From: Diphasiastrum complanatum
Taxonomy: Eukaryota > Streptophyta > Lycopodiopsida > Lycopodiales > Lycopodiaceae
Assembly (NCBI GenBank): GCA_029204225.1
Contig: CM055092.1
Span: 63,712,194-63,776,193 of the forward strand
DNA length: 64,000 bases
Direction: 5' to 3'
The notes below the pieces were generated by a model that made no database searches, was not told the origin of the DNA, and was given only the letters and a program-made list of their open reading frames with translations. The position numbers and the translations under genes are program-made. Each line of letters opens with the position of its first letter. The stretch's first letter is position 1. This document shows, one piece after another, positions 20,596 through 32,460 of the stretch.

Positions 20596-21046
20596 CAAGC
20601 TATTAGTTATGCCATGTCATACTAGATGTGACCCAAAAGTAACTAATATCCTTGTGAGGCCCAGAACACACTAAATGGAGTTTAGAAAAGGTATGAGACA
20701 GTGTATGCATGTGTAGAGCTATCAATAGCAATTCTATGAATAGGTGGTCCATGCTTAGGACTCTATTCTAGGTGCATTTATGTATAGGAAACTTAGGGCT
20801 ATGCATGGCTATGTGCCCAGGTTGTTTTTGGCTCTATATATTGAGGCCAAACTCGCCCTACTCCTCATTGTGATCATTGATTCATTGCCAGGGTTTCACT
20901 CTACATTCATGCTTCTTATTCCTTGACTTGGGGGTGATGCTTCTAGAGTATATTGGTTGCTTCTACTTGGTTGGGTGGTTGCTCCATAGTGTGTTTTCCA
21001 TTGTGTATTGTCTTGTAAGCATGATCTTAGGGAGCTTCCTTTATAG
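20596..21046 (+). repeat. R2 family 5' LTR
   Basis: This sequence ends directly before a primer site at 21047. Its start is similar to an LTR-like piece at 45955 (TATTAGTTATGCxAxGTCAT, GAGGxCCAGA) and its later part also matches (CTTGGGGGTGA). The outer boundary is uncertain. Confidence 0.55.
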
Positions 21047-21059
21047 TGGTATCAGAGCA
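21047..21059 (+). promoter_or_regulatory. Primer binding site (initiator Met-tRNA type)
   Basis: TGGTATCAGAGCA follows the R2 LTR end and precedes non-coding internal sequence. Confidence 0.8.
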
Positions 21060-22545
21060 AGGCTTACGAAGATTGGAGAACATCGAGAAGGGCTACCTTT
21101 CGTCAAGATTTTGGATTTGATCATGGGAATTCTCTTCCAAGGTGGATAGCAAGGGTGCAAGTGGGTGTACTATCCCAGTTTTCAAATTTGCATATTGCTA
21201 AGATCCATTGCTCTTGGGATTCTTTGTGGTTTTATGGAGAATTGTCCTTGAAGGCCAATTTGTGATGGCTTTTTGGAGCTTTTTCTTGTGTAGATCAAAT
21301 CTTCGGTAGATCTGAATTTTTTAGAAAGTGTACTTTTGTTTTAGGGTTCATTAATGATGAAATTAATGATGCATGCCGATTCTCTCCAATGATTTATGAT
21401 TCTAGGCTATGTTTTGGTCAAAATTGCTTGGTTTTTCATGCTTTTTGGCACAAAGTAGATAGTAAGAACCAAAATTCAGCAAGATCAGATCAATTAGATG
21501 GTTGTAATTCTGTAAATTGGTTTGCATGTGTTAGAGAAAGAGTTTTATGTCATGAATTTCCACTTTATGGTGATGAAAAAACCGAAAAATAGCCAAAAAT
21601 CATCATTTTTGCTTGTTTTTTTTCACAAAGTTGGATAGTAGGTGGCTGTAAAACACCATGTAGAGCTTGTAAAGTGGTGGACCAAAGTCTTTTGAAGCTT
21701 TCCCTGAATTTAGAACCAAGAATTCCAGCAATTGAACTTGTAGGAAGTCAAAAAAGTTCAAAAAATCACCATTTTGGGGGATGGATCTCTCCAAATCCAT
21801 AAGGAGATCATTCTCAAATTAATTACAGCATGATTAGCATTTCTTTTTACCTTCCCAACAAGTTTCAGACCTATGAATTGATGGCCGGTGGCTTATGCAC
21901 CATCTCCATCAAGTTTGAAGCTATTTTGACTTCTACAAATCAAGAAATCTTCGTTCTCAGCCTATACTACATCTTAGGATCAGTATGAATTCTTCATGGA
22001 AGTCTAATTGATTGTTTAAGACTGTTGGTAGCATCAATAGAATGGGTGTTTGCACGTTTTTGCATGATTCCTTCTTGTGGAAGTGCGCTACTACAGATTT
22101 CTGGCAGCTCTGATCTCACACGTGTGAAGCCTAGGTGGCGGGATGATGTGGCAAGCATCTTGTTCACTCACTTGGTCTCCCTATGTACTGAGCTTTACAA
22201 CACCCAATTTGTGTCCTATAGCCAAAGTTATGATCATCTGAAGTTTTGCAATTTTGTGTATAAAATTGGCAAATTTTGGAATTGTTCTGATTGCATGCCA
22301 GTCATTTCCCTAATTTGTAGTACTGTGTTTGCATGGATTAGTTGCATGCTGATTCTCGGAGTAATTTCGACATGCATGAGGGATTTATAATCGATTTGAG
22401 TGGTCATACGCATGTGCTCTGACGATTGGGTCACAAATCAGTGTTAATGGCTGACAAATTCCGTAAAACTGAAATTTACGTAAAAAATTCCGTAATGACG
22501 TTTGTGACTGATGTAGTGTGCTTTGCATGCCAGTTTGACATTGGG
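21060..22545 (+). mobile_element. R2 family copy i, non-coding internal region
   Basis: This is collinear with 24790-25600 and, in its later part, with 35420-35822. Shared blocks include CAGCAAGATCAGATCAATT, TTCTACAAATCAAGAAATCTT, CACGTGTGAAGC and GTGTGCTTTGCATGCCAG. Reading frames in the three copies are not conserved, so it appears non-coding. With a primer site but no gag or pol, the family looks like a large non-autonomous LTR element. Confidence 0.6.
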
Positions 22546-23380
22546 TTAGTAACATTAGGAATCGGACAATGTGTCGGTTTTTTTTACTTCGATTGCCTTT
22601 TGTACTAACAGTATTCTCGTCAGAATTTTTGAATTACGTAAAATATAACAAAAATTGAGTTTTTCGCAAAAATCAAAATTTCAGTCATTTTTTCGTTATC
22701 TATGAAATCAGTTTAGATTAGTGAATTGATAAAATTGAGTTTATCAGTCAAAATTGATCACAATGTTTTCACTAAGTCTAAATTATTTTTTGGTGATAGA
22801 TAAGTTAAAATTGACAGAAGAAACCGCAATGAATTGCCGACAGTTTTTACTATGCTGTCATTTTTTAACTTTGGAGTTTGGAACTCCCAGATTGAAAGTT
22901 AAAATTTGAATTTTTTTTCTTTTTGTTGAATTTCAAATTGGTTAAAATTGGAATTCAGTTACTTGTCTGATAGTTTTCTAATTGATGTTGATCGATAGAA
23001 ATCAGTCAAGTGAACGTTTGTGCAAGATACACGTTAAATTTGAATTAAAATCATCAAACAATATGAAATGACCATATTGGATGAGTGGCAATAGTATTCT
23101 TTGTCATATTAGTAAATCTGACATGATATAGTTCAAGAATTACTAAAATCCTATTGGTGGGATTTCCATTCATGTAATTTCATAGTATGTGTTTGGATAG
23201 GTTTTGTCAATATTAATGGAGTAATGCCAAACTAGTCAATAAATTGATCTTTCTCTGATTTCTTCAAGCACTGCATGCGAATTCACGCAGTGCGTTGGCG
23301 TGGGAGAAGCACGGTTCTCTCACGAGTAATACTCTTGCTTCACTAGCGGACAATTGGATCTTCTGATTCTAGACACAGAG
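22546..23380. other. AT-rich unassigned sequence
   Basis: Very AT-rich, with recurrent AAAATTGA and GTTAAAATT words. No coding or structural feature was recognised. It may hold LTR of the minus-strand copia remnant that ends near 23590. Confidence 0.35.
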
Positions 23381-23586
23381 CTTTTCTCGCATGCAGGCGA
23401 AGTTGCTATCTGTAATTCATCTTGATTGCTTACTAGCATCAGACTTTTTCACACACTATTACACTCTATGTATTATGTTTTATCTATATGTCAAGTATTA
23501 TCCAGTTAGTATGGTCTCTCTGTGTAGATCTAAGATTAGAGTGATTAAGCATCTACAACTAACCAGAGAATTACAAGAGTGGCAGA

Positions 23587-24160
23587 TTAGCCACGACCTG
23601 GGGAGTATCTGCTGACGTCATGCCATTTGATCAGATTACTGTACTTTTGGGTACTTGCGTGATCTTTGGTGGTACTCCTTGGGGCATGAGCGCTGAACGA
23701 GTTTCGTTTACCTCGTCTAGCTTCTTCCGTACTGGACCGCGAAGGAATCTCGTTCGTGGATCTTTCGTGTTCGCGAACCGTTCGTCTTCGTCTTCGGGCG
23801 GGATCCTCACGTCGTTCGAGTTTGCAAATATCTTTGTCAGGCAAAGGACTGGAAGCTAGCAAGGCTTTGTAATCAGAAACATTTTGTTTCTTCAACTCCC
23901 TCTCAAAGCATGATAGCTTTACAATCCCGAGACTGCTCCTTTGCCTCTCAAAGAGTCCTTTGTCTAGGGTGTTTGTGAAGATGTCAGCAACCATGTCTTT
24001 CGTTCCTATGAAGGTAGTTTGCATCATCTTCTTTTCAATCAGATCCCTGATCAAGTGATACTTGATCGCAATGTGCTTCATTCTGGAATGGAATACAGGG
24101 TCTTTCGTCAGGTCTATTGCAGAGGTGTTGTCCATCTGCAATCTCCTATCACTTAGACTA
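23587..24160 (-). pseudogene. Ty1/copia RNase H C-terminus
   Basis: The minus strand encodes LQMDNTSAIDLTKDPVFHSR and KHIAIKYHLIRDLIEK, then DMVADIFTNTLDKGLFERQR, the standard end of copia RNase H. The frame then continues, without recognisable domain, to a stop at 23587 and probably overruns into LTR. The rest of this pol is missing. At about 24160 it abuts, head to head, a copia gag start on the plus strand. Confidence 0.85.
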
Positions 24161-24170
24161 ATTCTTCCAC

Positions 24171-24352
24171 ATGGATTCCCAAGAGAAAGCCAGTCCTATC
24201 ATGGACAAGCTTGATGGAGCCAATTACCATCTGTGGAAATTTAAGATGAAAACTCTACTAATGGCAAAAGAATTGTACGACGTTGTTACAGGTGCAAAAG
24301 GGAAACCCGAAGCGGCTGACGCGACAATCGCCAGATTCTGTCGTTTGCATTG
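24171..24352 (+). pseudogene. Ty1/copia gag N-terminus
   Basis: It begins with an ATG and reads MDKLDGANYHLWKFKMKTLL and LYDVVTGAKGKPEA, the conserved N-terminal part of copia gag (UBN2-type). It stops after about 60 residues and homology ends. The matching pol lies at 26572-28367 on the same strand, so the element is split by about 2.2 kb of other sequence, including an R2 copy. Confidence 0.8.
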
Positions 24353-24789
24353 AGCCATAACGAACGAATACCATTCACTCGGTATTTTGATCCATCTCCA
24401 AGTACTATGAATTTTGATGGATTAGTACTTCAAAAATCAGACATTATTCATCTTGATGTAATGAAGTGTGAAGTAGCTCATGAATCAAGGATCACCTCTT
24501 GTGTGTCAGATGTGGAGGCTACACACACGTTTGTACACAGATAGGTCGTCGAATTTCCACTGTTCGACCTATCTTTGCCCATCTTCGAGCTTTTTGGCTC
24601 TTCGTCGTAGAAAGTGTTGGGAGAGAGGGAGGAAGAATAAATGACGAACACGAACGAGAAACGAACTCGAACAGAAAATGTTCGTGCGTAGCGGAATGAG
24701 TTAAATGACTCTCTCCCTAAGCATGACTATGCCTATCATAATGAACAGAACTTTAGTGATAGAAATCACAGTCATTCTAGATTATGTAT
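24353..24789. other. Unassigned, between gag fragment and R2 copy
   Basis: No domain is recognisable. A CGAACACGAACGAGAAACGA-like purine-rich stretch lies near 24650. It may be decayed copia gag or leader. Confidence 0.35.
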
Positions 24790-25600
24790 TCACTTTGAAA
24801 TAGTTGAAATTCAGTTTGCATGTTGGATCTTCCCATGTATTTGGATTCTAGGCTCTTTTGTGGCCAAATTTGGCTTGTTTTCCATGTTTTTGGCACAAAA
24901 TGGAGGGTAGAATTCAAAATCCAGCAAGATCAGATCAATTGATTGGTTGTAACTCTGTATTGGATTGCATGTGGATTTGGAAAACGTTCTTGCCATTAAT
25001 TTCCAATTGTGCATGGTGAAAAAACCCTAGAAAGGGCTAAAATTCATGATTTTTGCTTGTTTTTTCATGAAATTGGATGGTAAGAGGTTGTTGAACATCA
25101 ATTGAAGCTGAGAAAAGATGAATCATATTCTTTTGAAGCTGTCCTAGAAGTTAGAGCCAAGAATTCCAGCAATTGGGTTTGTAGGAAGTCAAAAAGTGTA
25201 AAAATTTGACCAATTTTGGTGAATTTTGGGGGATGGATTTCTCTAGATTCATAAGGGGATCATTCTGGATTTTTTCCAGCATGATTTGTATTTATTTTTG
25301 CCTTCCCAAAAAGCTATCATACCTGTAAATTGATGGGTAGAGGCTTATGTTTCAATTCCATCAAGTTTGTAGCAATTTTGACTTCTAGAAACCAAGAATT
25401 CATGGTTCTCAGCCCATACTGCTTCATAGGATCTGTATGAGGGCTTCATGGAACTGTTAGAGACCATTTAAGACTGTTTGGATCATCACTTTACAGCTTG
25501 GTTGAGTGTTTGCACATTTTTTGACAATATGGTCTAGAAAAAGTGTGCCCTCCTACAACTTGATTGGCTATTTTGAACTCGCATGTGTGAACATTTAAAT
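24790..25600 (+). mobile_element. R2 family copy ii
   Basis: It is collinear with 21370-22130 and shares GGATTCTAGGCT, TTTTTGGCACAAA and GCAAGATCAGATCAATTGAT, together with the AGAATTCCAGCAATTG and GACTTCTA segments. No LTR is recognised at either end. Confidence 0.65.
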
Positions 25601-26571
25601 GGATGAAGCGCTAGATGAATAATTTGTCGCAAGTTATCTGTCGCGAATGATTCACAAAGAGCTAGACTGTGCTTGGCCGATAATTAGTCACAAATTACTC
25701 GTGAAAGACAAGACTAAAAGCTAATTGTCTATTACCAAAAAGAGCAACAAGAAAGATAAGACAGAATGAAGAATAAGCATAGCAATATTGACAGATCTAA
25801 AATGCAGAACAAATGAATTGTATCGGATTAAGTATATCAAGTATACAAGTCAATAATGCGATAGAGCACAAGACTGTAGCGGACGAAACCGCGTGCCCTA
25901 CAAAGCTTATTTCTATCTGTAATGAGGAATGAAACGTCCTTCACTTATTCTAGACTTATCTTGCTTCATCAGAATTCATCATCATCATCGAATACGCAGA
26001 TGGTATCCAATATATATACATAATATTAAAGGTGTGCAGGTGCAAAAGTACAGAGTGGATGTGCTGTCTGTAGAAGATCGTGGGTGGCTGAAATCGTTGT
26101 CCAATCTGTTAGCGCAACTGCATGGGGTGAGGACGAAGCATGTGACGTCAGCTAGTACTGAAGTGAACGTTGGTGATGACGCAAAAGTACGTCACTCTTA
26201 CGAATGGCCTTAGGATAAGATTTAAGGGTACCTTATCTGTTAGCGCACCTTTGACATTCAGTAAGGTAGTGTCCTTATTTTGCCTATCACTATGACCTGT
26301 GTAAGAACACAGTGTCGCGATTCATTCGTCTTTTCTTCGTCTATGCGAATTTGCGTGTAAAAAATAAATGCAGACTGCATGACAACGTTAGAAAAATATG
26401 CAGCATGAATGGAGGCAGGAGAGTAGGAGGAGTAAATCCAACAGAAAGAACTATTGTTGTTCTCTCATTTCTTTTGAGGCTGCTTGTTCCTTGGGTTCTA
26501 ATAGCAATCCATGGCTGCATGACCCTTCTTGTAGCAATGGATACACTCAATCTTCAGATTGAGCCAGAGAT
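25601..26571. other. Unassigned sequence
   Basis: No integrase or other copia domain could be read, although the region between gag and RT should hold protease and integrase. GCGACxxxT and ACGTCA words recur at 26020-26220. The open frame 26312-26575 has hydrophobic character but no known motif. Confidence 0.35.
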
Positions 26572-28123
26572 GTGAAGTTCGATGAGTCCACATTCCCTAG
26601 ATTGAAGGACGAAAAAGGCCATGAGATCTTCACACTACTACCGATTCAAGAGGGAGATCGAGGACAAACATCAAATCAGAATATTGAGCCCCAGACTCCA
26701 GAGCGGCGGGAAGCCGAAGATCAACCCGACAAAGAAGAAACATTCGAGCAGCGACGAATCGAACCCAGAAGGTCGACAAGACAAAGAAGACCTCCAGAAC
26801 GATACACGGGCAATCTTACAATCTTCCGTGGAGCGAAGACACAGAGTTTGAGTACTGCAACTTCACTGAAGAGCCAACAACATATCAAGAGACTGTCGAG
26901 AGTCCAGAAGCTGAATTCTGGAAGTAGAAAATGTTAGAGGAAATCAAATCAATGGAACAAAACGAGGCATAAACCCTAGAGCCACTGCTTGAAAATAAAA
27001 AGATCGTCAACTGCAAGTGGGTATACAAAAAGAAAATCAAGTCAGATGGCACTGTCGGACGCTATAAAGCAAGGCTTGTTGCAAAGGGCTACACACAAAG
27101 GTACAAAGTCGATTATTTCAACACGTATTTGCCAATGGTCAAAATGACAAACATTCGACTACTCCTTGCATACGCAACGCAATACAATCTAAAAATTCAC
27201 CAGATTGATGTAAAGACAACTTTTCTCCACAGAGATCTAGAGGAAGAAATCTTTATGAAACAGCCTAAAGGATTTAAAGACCCCGACAATCGACAATATG
27301 TTTGTCGGTCACAGTGATGCATTTATGGTCTGAAGCAGACATCACGAGCTTGGTACAAGATACTCGATAGTCTTCTGAAGTCTCTAGACTTCACTCCTAC
27401 ACTACTAGACTGCAATGTTCATATAAAAAAAGTAGGAAGAGATTTTGTAATTCTGACTATATTTGTAGATGACTCTCTTATGATAGAAAACTCCTTGATG
27501 TTAATCAAGAAAACGAAGAATTAGATTTTTAAAAATTATGAAATCACAAATCTGGGAGAAGAAACAAAGTGCCTTGGGCTGGAGATCAGATAGATCGAAT
27601 AAGAAGAGAAATACATCTGAGTCAGTCAGAGTACGCCCGGAAAGTGCTAAAGCAGTATCGAATGATGGACTGCAAAGAAAAGGCCACACCAATGATAGCT
27701 GGAGCTAGACTAACGAAGCAGGATGGTTCGAAAACAGAGGAGGAGAGATAGAAGCTGGAAGGTGTACCCTACCAAAACTTGATCGGTAGTTTGATGTACC
27801 TCACAATCTGTACCAGACCTCATTTGGCCTTCTCTGTCTATGCTTTAAGACAATTCTCTTCGAATCTTGGCATGGCACATTGGCAAATGGCAAAACGACT
27901 CCTGCAATATCTAAATGGTACCCAAAATATGGAATTAACCTACAAAGCAGACAACGAAGGCAAAGGATTCGATCCGCAACACCACAGTGATGCAAGCTGG
28001 GCAAGCTGCAAAGATGACAACAAGTCCGTGATAGGAGGATGTTCGATAGCATGCAGAACAGCAACCAGCTGGACATGCAAGAAGCAAATCTTGGTGGATC
28101 AATCCTCACGTGATGCACGTTAA
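26572..28123 (+). pseudogene. Ty1/copia pol: linker, reverse transcriptase, RNase H
   Basis: An acidic linker with RRSTRQRRPPERY leads to RT. The blocks NCKWVYKKKIKSDGTVGRYK, ARLVAKGYTQR, IHQIDVKTTFLHRDLEEEIF and YGLKQTSRAWY are readable, as is FVDDSLM at the catalytic YVDD position. Further on are NLIGSLMYLTICTRPHLAFS and SDASWASCKDDNKSV, the start of RNase H. Stops occur after CRSQ, in KTKN-stop-IFK and elsewhere, so no product is possible. It continues into the RNase H end at 28123 and a polypurine tract at 28361. Confidence 0.9.
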
Positions 28124-28360
28124 TGATGGATTCTCAAAGTGCCATATATTTGTCCCAGGATCCTATTTTTCATTCAAAGACAAAACATATACCTCTGAAG
28201 TACCATCATATTCGAGACTTGATCTCGAAGGGAGAGCTCAAGATTCAGTACATAAAGTATGAAGACATGATTGCAAATCTGCTCACAAAGTCGCTCGACA
28301 AACCACTCTTCGCAAGGCAAAGAAAGACAATTGGATTAAATATACAAAGTTGCAAGGTTC
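28123..28360 (+). pseudogene. Ty1/copia RNase H C-terminus
   Basis: The frame reads DSQSAIYLSQDPIFHSKTKH, then YHHIRDLISKGELKIQYI and IANLLTKSLDKPLFARQR, the conserved end of copia RNase H, and runs on into the LTR as an open frame to 28575. A frame break near 28120 separates it from the preceding segment. Confidence 0.9.
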
Positions 28361-28369
28361 AAGAGGGAG
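28361..28369 (+). promoter_or_regulatory. Polypurine tract of the copia element
   Basis: AAGAGGGAG directly precedes the TGTCAGAAATTG LTR start. Confidence 0.8.
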
Positions 28370-28805
28370 TGTCAGAAATTGTGAACTCCTGCAACTTTGT
28401 CGCGAAGGTGACGAAGCGAAACGAAGCGAAGGTTGAAGGGCGAACATACCTCGAAGGTCAAAAAACACTAAACAAAGACGAAGGAAAACAATTCGCGCTG
28501 TCAACTGACAGCTCGACAAGCATGGTGTATTGTACTTCGCGCTCAGCTGAAAAAGTTAGCAGTAACAGAGAATAACTAACTAGTTGATTAGCATTGACTT
28601 GTCTTGTAATTCTCTATTTAACTGTCTTGTAAACTCCACACATTGGAGATATATACACATTTTTCTGTCAACACGAATGAGATCTTAGAGAGACGAAAAA
28701 TAGAGAGAATAGTTGTGCATGAACGTTTGCCAACGAGCAAAACACAACGATTGAGCTGGGCGTCAGGCCGCGAGCGAGACATTGACCAACTCACTCGAAT
28801 CTCAA
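28370..28805 (+). repeat. Copia 3' LTR (at least 436 bp)
   Basis: It starts TGTCAGAAATTGTG after the polypurine tract. The part 28640-28805 recurs inverted at 20367-20530, confirming it is repetitive. The outer end is not certain; no 5' partner was found before the gag at 24171. Confidence 0.7.
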
Positions 28806-29640
28806 AAATAGATAATATAATTGCTCTTTTCTCCATCTCATTGTTCTCGTCGTCTTAATTGCTCGAGTCTTTTATGTTCTATGATCTGTAGTCGCTTGCT
28901 TAAAATCCTGAAACTTCTGCAAAAGAAAACCAAACAAACGCAAATAGAATCAGATTCGCGACAAGAGCCAACAGAAGATTTTGTCTATCAAGAAGGAAAA
29001 AGACAAAATAATTATCGAGGAGATTTATTTTGTTGGCTAAATAAGATCCATATTCATTATAGTGATCTAGAAAAAAAAAAAATTGCCCAGGATTGTATGG
29101 AATTCTTACAAAAAAGTTATGTATAGGGGCCTCGAGGAACTTGGTGACAATATCTATAGATTTTCTTGTAATGTTATCAAACTCCTCTTGGATTACCTCC
29201 TGTTTATGATTAGATACCTTATGAGGAGCCTGAATGGCAACATGAGGAAGATAAGGTATTTGTGAATCTGATTTAGAGTCAAAAGACTCTAAAGCAATGG
29301 TCAAGACTACACAGAGGCACTTGGTAGGAATAACTCTAGGAGGAGCAGGAGCAACTGGCCTGCGAGATCCTGATTTGATGGGACAAGACTGTTTTTTTTT
29401 TCCTCCTAGAGGAAGTGGGAAGATTCGTTCTTTCCAGAGGCACATCCTTGGAGGTGCTGGCTATAGGGAGTAGTAGGTTCGATGGTGAGCAGCCCTCCAC
29501 CTGTCAAAAGGGTTAGAACACTTGGATAGGTTCCTAATATGCCTAGTTGCTAGTTTAGATGTTTTTTCTAGCTATCCACTAACACTAAGCACAAGCATTC
29601 ATCAATAGTAGGTGAAAGGAAAGAGAGAGAGAAGTGAGAT
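28806..29640. other. Unassigned sequence
   Basis: Frames at 28821-29126 (plus) and 28900-29445 (minus) are open over the same bases, but neither shows a domain I recognise. They lie between a copia LTR and a minus-strand gypsy gag, so this may be gypsy sequence downstream of gag. No zinc knuckle is visible. Confidence 0.35.
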
Positions 29641-29645
29641 GGAGG

Positions 29646-30077
29646 TTAGCTCATGTGCTCAATGTGCATGCTAATGAAGAAGCCATAACTACTTAAAACA
29701 AAAACAATTGCCGAAAATTGTTGATTGAATTGATGTACATATCCAGTTTGCTTGAGCGATTCAAATGATTTCACGTAGAATCTTGTACAACTATCAATGC
29801 AAGCAATTTTAAAGGTACTCCAAAGCTTTCTGATTGGATGTGCTTGAGTATACCACCATGCTCTAACTTTTCCTTGAAAGCACAATGAAGCGAAATATAT
29901 TTTATCCTCTTCAGAATAATGGCGATGACAAAAATAAGCTTCTAATTTGGTCAACCAATCATCAATGTTGATTGAAATTGGTTGTACGTCAAATGCAAAG
30001 CCATAAAGTGTGATTTCATATTTTATTTTGCCAACAGATGGAAGTTGAATGTTATTACTATAATAGTAATCCATCAT
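29646..30077 (-). pseudogene. Gypsy-type gag capsid fragment
   Basis: The minus frame contains IDDWLTKLEAYFCHRHYSEE, then KIYFASLCFQGKVRAWWYTQ, FESLKQTG and VHQFNQQFSAI, the order of conserved blocks in Retrotrans_gag. There is no zinc knuckle or protease attached within the frame, and the fragment stands alone between unassigned stretches. It differs from the gags at 2650, 53000, 55400 and 58700, so it represents another family. Confidence 0.75.
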
Positions 30078-31620
30078 TAATGACTAATGAAGACTTTTGG
30101 ACTATGCATTCATTGACTGATATTTATTCAAAATGTTATTTTATAGACTGTAAAATGCTCTTCTCCACCCACTTAAAGTTCTGAGTCATCGAAGAATAAA
30201 GTAGTTGTGAATTGAAAGTGTAACAATTTAAAATGAAGTAGTAGTTGTGTTCGGTTTGCCACCATGAGCAATTTAGCTTTTTACAACATCGAATTACGAG
30301 CTCATACGAAAGTGATATGAAGATTCAAAAAATTAACGAGAACACAAAAAACTGACTCAAGGAAAGGGTCTTAGAAAAAATAAATGAAAAATAGTAATTA
30401 TAAAATCTTAATAATTTATTAGTGTCAAGCTTGTCGTTCTGATAACTTTTCGATTTTACTCCAATAAAATCGGAGCTCAAACTAAAAAGTTATGGGAGTT
30501 TAACGAGAATTTAGAAAAAAGGGATTAATTACAACTTAGGAGGGGGATTAAAAAAATTTCAAAATTGATTCTATAAATTTTTGGAATCCATGAAACATTG
30601 GAGTGTATGTAGAAGAATATACGAAAGCGTAAAAAAAAATTAAAAGATTTACGACAATTTTTTTTTTCTTGGGCACATAGGATAGGAGAGGGAAGTATAA
30701 TCCTTGGAATATTCCTACGAAATATTCGAACAAAGATTTTGCAGTCCGTCGCAAGCAGAGGGAGGGGAGAGATGTGAGAAATGAGAAATGACCAAGTAGG
30801 GATTTTGAAAACAACCAACGCTGCTACAATTGGCTTCAGTCAACTTTCATTCCAAAATAAATTTCTAACCCATGGATGAGGTTGATTAGATAAGTAGGTA
30901 CAAAAACAATCAGCTTTATTTTAAAAACTTGGGAGGAATTAGAGTGTAGAGAGAGAAGCCACGGGGTCACATTTCAACTGCGTGACCTGATCAGTAACAT
31001 TTGAGGCACTTTGAAAAAATGCGAAAAATACGACACTGTATTTTTACTTGCAATTTTTTACAGTGTCGCTTTAAGAGAAAATTGACTGTAGCAAAAAGAC
31101 GATAGTGTCGGGTTTTGTAGTGAGAGAAAATTCCCGACATTGTTGTCAAAAATGATGTATTTCTGCAGACTGTGTAAAAACATTTGTAATTCTACAGACC
31201 GTGTAAAACACGGGAGAATCCGCAGAACTGGATAAGCATTGGATGAAGATTAAAAACCGAAGTGGTGGAAAATAGATTTCATCAGATTTTCAGCATTTGC
31301 ATGTAGATTTGGAATAATCAATTTTTTGTGATTTTGTCAAAACCCTAATTTTGATTGGCTCTCTAGATAGTGAGGTTTTTGGACTTCATTTGAGTGTGTT
31401 TCAATATTAGGAAGTGGCAAGAGTCATTAGATTGAAGATAGATCATAGGTTGATCAAGATTTCATGATTCTGTATGTTGATTTGCTTGGTATTAAGTGCT
31501 AGAAGAAAATTATTGAGTAGTTTCAAATATTTGTGATTTCTTTTGAAAAAATTTGTTGTTGTTCAAAGGAGTGCTTTGTGCATTGAAACAAGTTGAAAGA
31601 GAAGATTAGGTCATTGCTAC
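30078..31620. other. Unassigned sequence upstream of copia gag, with hairpins
   Basis: A 5' LTR would be expected here for the copia element starting at 31621, but neither a copy of its 3' LTR nor a primer site was found. Two adjacent hairpins occur at 31031-31068 and about 31106-31139. The rest is AT-rich and featureless. Confidence 0.4.
31031..31139. repeat. Two consecutive inverted repeats with GTGTCG arms
   Basis: CGACACTGTA pairs with TACAGTGTCG across 18 bases. Just downstream GTGTCGGG pairs with CCCGACAT-like sequence across about 20 bases. Both use the same GTGTCG/CGACAC word. Confidence 0.65.
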
Positions 31621-32460
31621 ATGGCAACATCAAGTGGAGTCATGTTGGAAGCCAATGATAGGCTTACCTCAAGTAACTATTCATTATGAAAAGTGGGGAT
31701 GGAATCACATCTTGAGATGAGTGATGTTTTGGATATTGTTGTAGGTTTGGAGGAGAGACCAACAACACAACAAGATCAAATGAGGTATGATAAGAGGGCC
31801 AGAAGGGCTCTACACATGATCAAGATGAATGTTACCAATGAGCTTCTCAAGGAGGTTGGTAAGAGTACTTCATCTAAGGATGCTTGGGATTCTTTGAAGA
31901 ATCTTTATGAATCCAAGTCTACTTGACTCTAAGAAGGCAAATCTTTTCTTGTTTGCAAAAGAGTGAAGAAAGTTCAAGTACTTTTATTTTGAGGATGAAA
32001 GCATTGAATGATGAGTTGGCTTGCATTGATGAGAGCATTAAGGAAGGAGAGCTTGTTCAAGTTATTCTTAATGGATTGTTGGATGCTAACATTGTTCAAA
32101 GTATTGCTATTCAAAAAACTTTGCCAAGTTTGTATCTTCAAGAGATCTTGATCAATGAAGAAAATAGGCTTCAAGCAAGAGGTGGATCTACATCGACACT
32201 TCAAGAGGAGACTATGTCACAAAGGGCAAATTCAAGGGCAAAAGCAAAAGTAAGTGGTCTAAAGGGCAAGATTGAGTGGATTCTTCTTCAAGTGGCAAAA
32301 ATAAGAATAGATCAAAGCTCAAGTGCTTCTATTGTGGCATCAAAGGACACTTTGCAAGTGAGTGCTACAAGAAGAAGAGAGATCAAGGAGACAAGCAAGG
32401 TAATCTTACTCTTGATGAGGATGGTTTGGATGTTCAAGATGCAAATGATGATGCTTTTGT
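31621..32460 (+). pseudogene. Ty1/copia gag, with nonsense and frameshift
   Basis: It begins at an ATG (MATSSGVMLEANDRL), then TSSNYSL followed by a TGA at 31687 where related gags have Trp. It continues through KVGMESHLEM and KDAWDSLKNLYES to a stop at 31924, and homology resumes in another frame with FILRMKALNDELA and EILINEENRLQ. The capsid part is therefore broken twice. Upstream sequence shows no LTR or primer site. Confidence 0.85.

Noticed and set aside
28821-29445. Overlapping frames on both strands (101 and 181 codons)
   Set aside because: No motif in either; AT-rich composition can keep them open. Retained only as unassigned.
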